Assembly: GCA_000310025.1 (NCBI GenBank)
Contig: FN648810.1
Coordinates: forward strand, 9,806-35,030
DNA: 25,225 bases
From: Ectocarpus siliculosus
Lineage: Eukaryota; Sar; Phaeophyceae; Ectocarpales; Ectocarpaceae
Reading direction: 5' to 3'
The first letter of the stretch is position 1; each line of letters starts with the position of its first letter. The translations under genes and the position numbers were made by a program. A model generated the notes under the pieces. That model did no database searches. It saw nothing but the letters and a program-made list of their open reading frames with translations, and was not told the origin of the DNA. Shown in pieces: positions 10,870-19,692 of the stretch.

Positions 10870-11803
10870 AGCGCCGCCACCGCCATCCACACCACCTACG
10901 GCGGCACCGCTGGTGATCGCAGCAGCGGAACAGAAGTACACCCAGAACGCGGAGTTCCGAGATATTATCTGGGTGGTCGGGTCAGAGATAATGATGAACT
11001 CTCCCAGGAGATCAATCAACGGAGCAGAGCAGCAGCATGGGCGTGCCTCCGGAAGTACACCGGGGAGCTCTTCGACAGGCCGACAGCACTGGGGAGTAAA
11101 GGTCCGTCCGGCTCCTAAAAGCGGAAGCGATGGAAGCCCTGCTGTACGGATGTATGACGTGAGTCCCGCGCTGCAAGCACTACGACCTGCTGACGATTAC
11201 ACACTACCGGCTTCTGCTACGGGTTATCGGTTACCCCTTCACGTGCGGCCAATATCGGCAGTTCTCATTCGCCCAAGCCCTCAGAAAGGTCGGATGCCAA
11301 AGCATGGAGGCTACTGTCCGACTACGGCGACTACCGTTTGCTGGAGCATTGGCCAGACACCCGGACGGGCGACTCTCCCGAAGCGATCGACGTTCGGAGA
11401 TATCGTGCGGGGGAAGGACCAGGCAGAGGGCACCCGGAAAATAATTGGGTGTTGTGCTTGAAGGACGACTTTGTAGAGTTCGGTGCCAACGCCGAATCCA
11501 CGGATGACGACCTCAGGACGTTCGGGATATCGCGTGGCTGCTGGCCTATCGCAGCGAAGGTGGAAAAACGGGTGCCGTGGTAAAAAAGCGTGATAGGGAG
11601 CGGAGAAGTTCATGGTCAACTGGCACAAGGAGGAAGAGAAGCTACGCAGACCGTGCGAGGAGGAACGGAACAAGAAAAACACCGGACAGAAGACCAAAAG
11701 GACAGCAGCAGAGCAAGCGGGGGAAGGGGACACGGGTGGGGAAACGTCGAAAGATAGAAAGCACGACTGCAGCCGAAGAAAGCAGGACGGGGATGACTGA
11801 ACG
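10870..11803 (+). mobile_element. Decayed 3' end of a LINE-type (non-LTR) retrotransposon reverse-transcriptase ORF
   Basis: Read across shifting plus-strand frames, this segment matches the C-terminal part of non-LTR reverse transcriptases. In order: IAAAEQKYTQNAEF, YLGGRVRDNDELSQEINQRSRAA, YTGELFDRPTA, EALLYGCMT, HYRLLLRVIGY, SFAQALRKVGCQSMEATVRLRRLPFAGALARH, GRPENNWVLCLKDDF, and a basic tail starting FMVNWHKEEEKL that ends at a stop near 11803. Lesions: frameshifts near 10960, 11110, 11385 and 11430, and TGA at 11160-11162 where the family has Trp (YGCxTW). The polymerase core is absent, as expected for a 5'-truncated insertion. CTAACCCTCCCCCCC at about 11892 may mark the 3' terminus. The long minus-strand frame here is only its antisense. 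Confidence 0.85.
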
Positions 11804-12334
11804 GATAGAGAGATATTCTCCGGGCTGATGATGATGGAGGCGATGGAACGAGTACCAGTCGGACGTATCCCTAAAATTTCCGTCGTGCCGCTAACCCTCC
11901 CCCCCACGTTTTAATTGCTCTTTGAAAGGAGATGACACGACTTCGTCCCAGCACAGATATCTGATGCAGGTTGTTGGTGGTTCTCTTTGGTCAGAGCGAC
12001 GGCACCACCGTTCGCTCGGTACCCCGATCATAGGCCGTGGACCTCATCGTGTGTACGGACTCTGTGACCTCTGAGATGGATATCCAACAAACGTATCCGT
12101 GTAAAAAAGATACATTGCGCGAACAAAAACTCGGCTGTGAAACCAAGAACAACAACTAAGGACAGAAGCGAAACACTCTCTTCGCGGGAAGTGGATGGTG
12201 CAAACAACAGGGAAAACGTACACACACGTCTGCAAACGGCTGGAGCCCGCCCATACACTAAACACCATCGAGAGGAACGCACCCAAACACGTTTGTTGTC
12301 AGATTCTTAACAAAGGGCGTGCAATGCTTAGATC
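11804..12334. other. Intergenic stretch between retroelement relic and dehalogenase-like gene
   Basis: Nothing recognisable. It should hold the 3' remnant of the retroelement on the plus strand and the 3' untranslated region of the minus-strand hydrolase-like gene. Confidence 0.4.
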
Positions 12335-14179
12335 TCAATGGTAGGTAGGCAGCCAGTTGATGATGGCTGCAACGATCTCGGCCGGGGAGTCCTCCTGGAT
12401 AAAGTGGGATCCAGCCACCGTAACCTTCGTAACATTGGGCCAGCCGCGGCAGACGCCACGCGCGTGGCCCACCAAGAAGGCTCCTGGCTCCACGTTTATG
12501 AAAAGCTTGGGGACCGGGGATGCGGCAAGCCAGGCACCATAGGCCTCAATGATAGCCACAGAGTCGGCAGGGTCTCCTTAGAAGGGAAGTGAGCGAGGCC
12601 CCGCAAGGGGGGGCCTGTGCTTTGCCGGCTTCGAGGAAAGGCTTGCGGTAGGCTGCGTGCTCTTCTTCCCGAGAGGCCACGAAGAATGGCCCCCGGTAGA
12701 AGCTTTTCGATGAAGAAATTGTGTTCCAGCGCCATCTTCTCGCCTTCGGGTCCTCGAAGCTGCTTGATAGGGCCGTGGAGTTCCTTGTTGAAGTGGTCCC
12801 ATGTCGGGAAGGTAGTGACAATACCTGACGGTCGATCAATGACAGGGGACGGACAGAATCAGCACACAGCCACCAGTGTGTTCAGGCTTTACGCGTGCCA
12901 AAAGCTCCATGTCAATCCCCCGCAAGGTTACTATTTGACTATTTGCCGTTCAGCGCCGGCAAACCGTGGCCTCCAAAAGATAAGCGAGGGTGGGCTGACC
13001 TTATGCCCAACTTCCTTCGTGGAATTGTTATGTCATCTCACCCAAGAGAACGGTTGGACAAAATTTCAAATGGGTTGAGTTTACGTACAACAATCTGCCA
13101 TGCGCCTCTCACATAGGACCGCAATGCAAGCAGAGACAACCCGCACCACAACTGCCACCAGAGTTAGTACATTATTATCACGCATGCCGTAGTCGTTCGG
13201 CCTACACTCCGTATCCCAACAACGCACGGACGGAGAACATCGGGGTGTCGCTGGACCAGCATCGCATTCACCAAGCGCGAAGTGCCGATACGTGTTCGGC
13301 GAGTCGCATGAAGGGTGAGCTGCATTCCGCTAAGAGTGTTTTGCGTAGATCTAAAAAGTGGTGTTTTTGTATGGATGACAAGCCTGGAATGGTCTCTCTT
13401 CCGGAGACAGCCATAGGATACACTTCCTCGTGGTGCTTCACCACATGAACACTGTGTGGTACGATCATCCCCCGTGAGTGGAGTTAAAGTTCCCCACCAC
13501 GCACAAGCATGATCCAAAATCCCACTCATTCGGGTACCGCGAAACCCCCCCCCCACAGTGCGACTGGCGCATTCTGCAGTATCGACGCAACCTCACGCCC
13601 ATCCCCGTGGGTGCCACCAGGCCGGTGCATTTAATTTGAGAGGATGAGGAGGCATGCTACGAGGGGGGGGAGCGAGGAAGGCAAGGCGCACGGCGATCAG
13701 GTTGTTCGGAATGGCAGTCAGGCTAAGTGCGTACATCATCGTCTTCTGCCATACAATTCCCTGCACGTCACGATTCACCCCACCTTCCATGAACGCAATG
13801 CCTTTTACCGCGTTCCTGTGCGTCTCCGCCCAGTGGAAGCCTAGCCCGGACCCCCGGTCGTGGATCACAAGCGTTACCTTTTCTGTCACGCCAAGCGCCT
13901 CTAAAAGCGCGAACAGCAAACGCGCATGTTCGGGGATGGTGTAGCTGTTCGGTCCCGAGTTGTCGATCTTTTCCGAGTCGCCCATGCCGATGGGATCAGA
14001 AGCAACCAGGCGTTCCTGCCCTCGAAAGCTGGCATGACGTTACGCCACAGGTAGGATGACGGCAGGACGCCATGCAGAAACACGATCGGATCGCCGGTGC
14101 CGTGCTCCATGTAGGCCATTTCCTTGCCATGGATCGTCTTGTATTTTTTCTCGTATGGGAGAACTGCGACAAGCGACAT
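12335..14179 (-). pseudogene. Haloalkane dehalogenase-like alpha/beta hydrolase (LinB/DhaA type), two exons, disrupted
   Basis: Haloalkane dehalogenases cleave carbon-halogen bonds through an Asp nucleophile. Exon 1 (14179-13784) starts [21 protein letters not shown], like LinB, then [49 protein letters not shown] and GIAFME. A phase-1 GT-AG intron (13783-12825) joins it to exon 2 (12824-12335): FPTWDHFNKELHG, ALEHNFFIEKLLPGAIL, HAAYRKPFLEAGK, AIIEAYGAWLA, PVPKLFINVEPGAF and VTVAGSHFIQEDSPAEI, then a TGA stop. Catalytic Asp (VIHD), Glu (FME) and His (SHFIQ) are all present. Four lesions break the frame: a missing base near 14003-14011, an extra base in GGG (12670-12668), an extra base in AAA (12623-12621), and TAA at 12580-12578 where GAA is expected. 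Two halide-binding positions also differ: HGNP-type Asn is Val, and the Trp after the nucleophile is Arg. Decay is likelier than four sequencing errors, but three lesions are single-base indels. Confidence 0.85.
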
Positions 14180-14189
14180 ACCAAACAAT

Positions 14190-15171
14190 CCGCCGGTACT
14201 GTTATGTGTTGCGTGTGCTTGCGAATGGTGTTATCAGGAGAGGCAACGCCAATTTACGACACGAAGAACACGATGGATCGATCGAAGCGCTATCTACCCA
14301 ACCACTTGCATGTAGATAGCCTACAAGTAACCCGATGGATTTTGACTCAGGCGACGCACCTCGGAAATACCGAATCAAGAGTAGACCTCGGAAACGACTT
14401 GTTGCACCGAATTTGACGTTTCAACGAAGGTGTTCTCAACTGGATAGCAATTGATGTTGAGGAGACTTGAAAACACAGAAAAGAAGAGCGGTATCCGACA
14501 AATCCCACTCGAAGCTAGGTGAACGATACAGTGAAAGGAAAACAGCACGCTTGTTGAAGAAGGATGTCTGCGCACGTTTCTTGAATTAGAGTGCAGCGGA
14601 GTATGAAGTGTACTTTGTCTGTCGAAGCCGGACAATGAACAACAAGACGGATGGTTCTCGTTTCGAAACCAGCCGCGGAGGAAAATAACGGTCCAACCAG
14701 CCTCGGATTCAGAGTACAGTAAGTGCCTGCTGTGTGTACAAGATAAGACGACACATCACCACCACCTGCTATTGTAATCCTCGTGGCGAGTGCTACTGTA
14801 GTGACGTGTCCCCGATGTCGTTTGGGGTTTGGGGTTGGGGCCCCCACGGTGTTGGGGGAGAGACAGGTCTTTTTTTGGGGGGATGCCTGTCACTGTACAC
14901 ATGAAACAACAACCATTGGTTGCCAGTCAAACTCTTGCCAAAAAAACAATACCGACTGTGAAGAGACAGACACAGTATGGCGACTGTGCCGTCGCCAAAC
15001 TCTCGCGGAAAAAAAACACAAATGGTGTACATGTATGACAGGCACTGTGAAGCTGGAACACATCGTCAGATATGCCAGCCAAACATTGCACCATGCCTCC
15101 ATTCAGCCGATTGGTGCTGGTTCTATATCTGTGCGTCAAAAACCACCCATTTGGTCTGCGCCACAAACAGC
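14190..15171. other. Intergenic stretch with a G-rich tract and a weak inverted-repeat element
   Basis: No gene recognised. TTTGGGGTTTGGGGTTGGGG at 14821-14840, followed by another G5 run near 14855, could form a G-quadruplex. TGCCTGTCA near 14884 and its complement TGACAGGCA near 15036 bracket about 160 bp with two related internal segments, a possible small inverted-repeat element. The longest plus-strand frame (from 14783) runs into the repeat array and has no coding character. Confidence 0.4.
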
Positions 15172-15690
15172 GGCCATATTTACGACACCGCGCGAAACTT
15201 CCGAACACACCTCCAATAAGCACGAAATTAATTGCACTGTGTTCCCAGGGCCCCCAGCTGTCACGCAAGCCGTCGTTTGGCCGAAACTAATGTGCGGTTC
15301 CCGAGATACACCCAAGAATGTGGCCGCAGCACCACCTCGGCGGTGTCGTAAATATGCCTTATTTACGACACCGCGCGAACCTTTCCGAGAACACATCCCA
15401 ATAGACACGAAATCGAATGCACTGAGTTCCTAGGGCCCCCAGCTGTCACACTAGCCATCCTTTGGTCAAGCCTATTTATGGTTCCCGAGATACGCCCAAG
15501 AATGTGGCCGTAGCACCACCTCTCCGGTGTCGTAAACAAGACACCGCGCGAACCTTTCCGATAACACATCCTATGGGCACTAAACACATTTTGCTGTGTC
15601 CCCACGCCCACCAGCTGTTGTGTAAGCCGGTCTTCGACCGCAATCAAAATCAACATGTGGGTCCCGAGATACATGTAGGCCAATGTTGCC
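15172..15690. mobile_element. Three tandem copies of a ~180-bp MITE-like element with terminal inverted repeats
   Basis: Copies begin near 15178, 15361 and 15534. Shared landmarks in order: TTTACGACACCGCGCGAA, ACACATCC, GGGCCCCCAGCTGT, GGTTCCCGAGATAC, CCCAAGAATGTGGCCG, AGCACCACCTC and CGGTGTCGTAAA. Each full unit therefore starts and ends with the same sequence inverted. At the junction of copies 1 and 2 this gives a 14-bp palindrome with a 7-nt spacer (15340-15353 and 15361-15374). The third copy is diverged and loses the right end. No transposase is present, so these would be non-autonomous elements. Confidence 0.7.
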
Positions 15691-16199
15691 TTTGTAGACG
15701 GCCTTACGATGGCCGAGAACGAGGGCGCAGGTGGATGGGAGAAAAATAGATAGAACAAAATGGAGAAGAAATGGGATTACAGAAAAGGAGACAGTGGGGT
15801 TGGCAAGGCCCCCCGGGAAGAAGGTGGAACGCAGACGGGGGGCACATGAACAACAGAGGCGGAAACGGATGGAATATCTGCAGGAGGTTGGCGTACGGGC
15901 CGCAAGGGGTTACCATCACTTGCCCACGGGGTTGGGCGAAGCGGGCAGCCTTCAGTTTCAACGAGCCAAGGGTGAGAGGAGGATGGGGGGTAGAAAGCCA
16001 AACACGACCTTCGCCGAGTGCGCCGGAGGGTATCAGCGACGGAAACGCCGCAGCGGAGGAACATCAACAACAGCGTGCGGGCCGGAAACTGCTTCGGACG
16101 GTCCATACGTTTCGGAGAAATGCCATAGGGCGCGAGCGAAAGGTGGGTTTACCGACGATATTTTCCCCGCTTGTCACCGCTGGTGTAGGGGATTTCTCG
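15691..16199 (+). other. Open but unrecognised stretch
   Basis: Two overlapping plus-strand frames (from 15731, about 159 codons; from 15771, about 165 codons) and a minus-strand frame are open over purine-rich DNA. The first frame is Arg/Lys/Glu-rich, the second Gly/Arg-rich. Neither shows a family motif, they cannot both be coding, and the purine bias alone explains the openness. It may be part of a mobile element between the two repeat arrays. Confidence 0.2.
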
Positions 16200-17455
16200 A
16201 ATACCGTTGAATCTGCTGCGAATTTCATGGACAGAACGAGTGAATTGGTCCGGTCCGTTTCCATGTAGGCCACATATTCCACGACGTGGTACCATTTTAC
16301 ACTGGATCATCGTGTTGGTTTCGCAGTACTTCCACATACAAACATTCAAGAGTGTTGTGCGACTGAAGTACTGAAAAGGCAGAGATTTGGCTCCAGATGC
16401 ACATCGGTTTCCTCGACGAGAAAGCCTCCTCGACTTACTGACAGTGAAACATGTTTTTGGACAATGCCCCGCCTGCGATGTAATGCCTCTAATTCGATCG
16501 AACTAGGGAGATATGCGTGTCGGAGTCGGGAGTCGGTGCGACACCGGGACTTCGGGTGCAGACGGCCCTCGATGTGAATGTCATGGACAAGAACGAAGGA
16601 GCGAAATTTTCACGTAGGGTGTTACCACGGTGAAACACAGTGTTTTGAAGAAGTCGGGACTCGGTTCACACCGAAACTTGAGACACCGAAAGCCCTGCCC
16701 TTGAATGTCATCGAAGAATATGGATGAATGAACTTCGTCAAGACTGTATTTCCGTGGAGCTCTATTTCTTCGACGATATGGTACCATTTTCTTTGGGATG
16801 TAACAGATTTTAACGAACGTTCACTCCGACTTCGACCACCGTGTCGTGCTACCGAAATCGCAGAGTATTTGCTTCTGGTGCATATGGGTCCTTTCGACGA
16901 GGGACCCTCCTCGAAGCCGATAGTGAAAAAATATGCTTTGGGCGATGACACCCTGCGATGTGATGCCTTTGATTCGATCAAACCACTGAGATCGGAGTCG
17001 GGAGTCGGTGCGACACCGGGACCTCTGGCACAGACAGCCCTCGATATGAGTGTCATTGACAAGAATGAATGAGTGAGATTCTCACTCAGGGTTTCGACAG
17101 TGAAACAGCATGTTTGGAAGTAGTCGGGACTCGGTTTCACACCCCAACATGGGACACCGAAAGCCCGGCCTATGCATGTCATCGAAGGATATGAATGAGA
17201 GGACTTCGTCAAGAATGTATTTCGGTGGAGCTCTATTTCTTCAACGACATGGTACCATTTTCTTTCAGATGCTACATAACTTTTTCAACGTTTTCACTGC
17301 GACTTCGACCACCGTGTCGGGCTACAAACGACGTAGAGTTCTGTTTCAGATGCATTTGAGTTCTCTCGACAAGTAACTCTCCTCGCTGACAGTGAAACAT
17401 GTTTTGGGCAATGATGCCCTGCGATGTTATGCCTTTGATTCGATGTTACTATGTA
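16200..17455. repeat. ~475-bp satellite-like tandem repeat, about 2.6 copies
   Basis: CGGAGTCGGGAGTCGGTGCG occurs at 16521 and 16993. AGTGAAA(C/A)A...TGCGATGT(A/G/T)ATGCCT...TTCGAT recurs near 16443, 16923 and 17391. TGGTACCATTTT recurs near 16286, 16780 and 17250. The period is 469-480 bp. Within one period two halves resemble each other (AGTCGGGA(G/C)TCGGT..., GACACCG..., AATGTCAT...), so it is a higher-order repeat built on a shorter ancestral unit. A 196-codon minus-strand frame crossing it is repeat-derived, not a gene. Confidence 0.85.
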
Positions 17456-17468
17456 GTTTGTGGGATTA

Positions 17469-17565
17469 GGGGGCCCCTGCAGGGGGCTAAAATGCTGCAA
17501 CACGCCTTCGGCGTGGTGTTGCGGCAACCTGCGGCAGGTTGCCGCATATTAGGCCTGCGGCCTAT
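17469..17565. repeat. Cluster of four compact palindromes/hairpins
   Basis: In under 100 bp: CCCCTGCAGGGG (17474-17485, perfect palindrome); CACGCC-TTC-GGCGTG inside a longer imperfect CAACAC...GTGTTG stem (17498-17521); GCGGCAACCTG-CGG-CAGGTTGCCGC (17521-17545, 11-bp perfect stem); and TAGGCC-TGC-GGCCTA (17550-17564). Three of the four have 3-nt loops. They lie just right of the satellite array. Confidence 0.85.
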
Positions 17566-17569
17566 CTGA

Positions 17570-18399
17570 AACGCTGGGAGAGGGGGCGTACCTGGCAGTG
17601 GGTTAAAACAATGTTTGGGTTCGGGGCGGGCCGCGGCGCAACCTGCAACAGCGGTATCTCGTCACCACGTGCTTCGATTGACCTCGAATTTGTTTATGGG
17701 CATCGTCTGGGTCGAAAACACTCATGGTGGTTCGAAAACTCGTGCAAGGATCAGAAACGAGATTTATTTCCAAAAATGATGAGAGATAACACCCCATGTG
17801 GCCAAAATTCCAAATTGCGGTTCTCCGCGCCACCAATGGCGAGAGATTTTGTACCAAGGGGACCGGAGTGAGCTCTGAGTACACCAAGAATAGATCCGTC
17901 CCGAAAAGACGGTCATGCCCTACATTGATTCCCTACACAGACTTGGCGTGTCCGCTAGTCGAACTCGTGCCGTTGTGGCCACGGCATGTGTGGCAGGCTG
18001 AAGCTGCGCCCCCTCCGAAGGTGCCGCTCCACACTCGACCTTTGCGTCGTTCATTCCCTGTCTGGGTGCTTGCAGCGTCGTCCTGATGATGGCAACGAGA
18101 AAATGTTGACTCAAAACCTTGATTCTTCGAGAGCGAATAAGGAGCTTGGGAGGCTCGCCCGGGTAGCGGGGGGTTCCGCCCGCAAACCACATAACAACCG
18201 CATATCCACCTGTTTGGGTGCGGTAGCCCGTCAGAGGCCGAAAGAGAAAGAAGGTTGACTCAAGACCTTGGTTGATTAGAGAGTGAGAGACATGCGGTAG
18301 GCAACACCATCGCCATGCGGCATGCCCATCAACACATTTCATCCGCGTATCCCCCGGAGGTCCCGTAGACAGTATACTCTGCCGAGCACCCCAAACACC
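17570..18399. other. Intergenic stretch, no gene recognised
   Basis: A 161-codon minus-strand frame (18405-17920) is open but has no familiar motif. A short duplicated segment, GTTGACTCAA(A/G)ACCTTG, occurs near 18105 and 18255. Nothing else stands out. Confidence 0.35.
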
Positions 18400-19110
18400 A
18401 CCCAATCGTCAGACATCAAACGATCCAATCGTCTGCAAAAAATGCTCTCCTCCAAACTCCTGACGCTCATCAACGAACGTCTCTACCAAGAAAAAACATT
18501 CTCCATCACCCACTTCTCTGAACTTCAATGTCATTCATTCGTCGTTTCCCTACGAATCAATCAATTTCAACAATTCTCAATGTGACGGTGAAAACAAACT
18601 CAGATCTTGTCCGAACATAACGTCCGAGCACAATTCTCAAATTCAAACCCTATCTCAACATATTGTCCAACTCAACACAAGCCACGCAAGCACATACTGT
18701 AGGTAGCTCCACCTAGCACTCATCAGAACATGACGAACCCTTCATCCGACAAAATACCCACAAGCAGAAACAGGTATGAATAGGGAGGCAGCAATAAAGT
18801 AAAGATTGCGGCGTCATGAAACGCTCATGGAAACCTCCCCCGATCCTGCGTTAATACCAAAAACGCGCCGATGCCCAAATAGCCCAGAAAAACAAATCAA
18901 TCAATCGTCAACATGAGAAAGTTGTAGGAAGTCCAGTATGTCCGTGTTGTGGAACGTTCTCCAATTTCACCTCAATAATATGCCCCAAACATCAAATTTG
19001 CGACTATTGATGCTCGCAGGCAAAGCAGACAGGAGATAAAACCCACCCAACGTGTAGAGACGTCGGAAAAAACTTCATCAACAATATACCCGCTGCAACC
19101 TCAAGCTAGA
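18400..19110 (+). other. Decayed coding-like stretch with Cys/His zinc-binding-like pattern
   Basis: This C-rich, more A+T-rich block reads like a broken coding region on the plus strand. A first segment (to 18585) has MLSSKLLTLINERLYQEKTF. After a frame change near 18575, SQIQTLSQHIVQLNTSH looks helical. At 18939-19001, CPCC, then CPKHQIC, give a C-x2-C...C-x2-H-x2-C arrangement followed by TGA (19008-19010) and another Cys. Stops and frame changes interrupt it. It may be a transposon or other mobile-gene relic. I recognise no specific family, and composition is the main support. Confidence 0.3.
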
Positions 19111-19177
19111 ATTCCAATTCACCCCGTGACCCAATTTCAATTCACCCAGAATCACGTGCTGAAACCATAACATGAAA

Positions 19178-19350
19178 TTATCCGACCCAGCTGGTTATGC
19201 GGCTACAATCAAGGCAGCAATGTCTCGAGTAAGGACAATCTGAGTGGCTGATCGGGGCTTCGATGAAAAAATGTCGCCCTTCTGCATCACCTCCTCGAGG
19301 GCGTCCTTCTGCACAAGCAACACAGCACCAAGATGTGGAAGCGGTTAAAT
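19178..19350 (-). other. Coding-like minus-strand stretch, possibly a cytochrome P450 fragment
   Basis: One minus-strand frame reads LPHLGAVLLVQKDALEEV, then MQKGDIFSSKPRSATQIV, ending at TAA. The arrangement (hydrophobic strand, ALEEVMQKGDIFSSKPR) recalls the region around the B helix of cytochromes P450 (xALxxxxDxFSxRPx), but no heme-binding or I-helix motif is in the window. It lies downstream of the flavoprotein gene on the same strand and could be a relic or a further exon. Confidence 0.2.
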
Positions 19351-19692
19351 GGTACAACCGGGGCTCGACTTTTACTGATATTGGGGTCGCGCCAACGGTG
19401 GCGAATGGGTTCACGGGACGGTAAGCAGGAACGGATGAGGTTTTGGAGGGTCGACACCAGGCACTGAGGAATCCAAATGAATAGGAGTATTGGGCAACGC
19501 ACTAGGAGGGGGGCGAGAACAATTTTGAACCCTGAGTCGTGCTTCCCAATGCAACGTAGACAACGTCATTTGGGAATGTCCGATCGGCCTCACAAAGAAA
19601 GCGCGGTGTCTCCAGCTACGACCAAAGGTGTGCTTGGCATAGGCTCTGATCCCACGTGCAGACCGAGGGCATTATCGGCGCGGGTCTGATAC

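Noticed and set aside
11311-11907. 198-codon minus-strand frame
   Set aside because: It is antisense to the reverse-transcriptase relic, whose plus-strand segments match a known family.
13164-13556. 130-codon minus-strand frame inside the dehalogenase-like intron
   Set aside because: No recognisable motif, and it is contained within an intron defined by homology on both sides.
12335-14179. Bacterial contamination explaining the dehalogenase-like gene
   Set aside because: A 959-bp GT-AG phase-1 intron exactly restores the conserved FME-G...FPTWD stretch, which a bacterial gene would not have.
14783-15433. 216-codon plus-strand frame starting MASATVV
   Set aside because: It reads through the G-rich tract and into the MITE-like tandem array, ending within a repeat copy; no domain is visible.
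16622-17212. 196-codon minus-strand frame with internal repetition
   Set aside because: It lies wholly within the ~475-bp satellite; the repetition is that of the DNA and the product has no family features.
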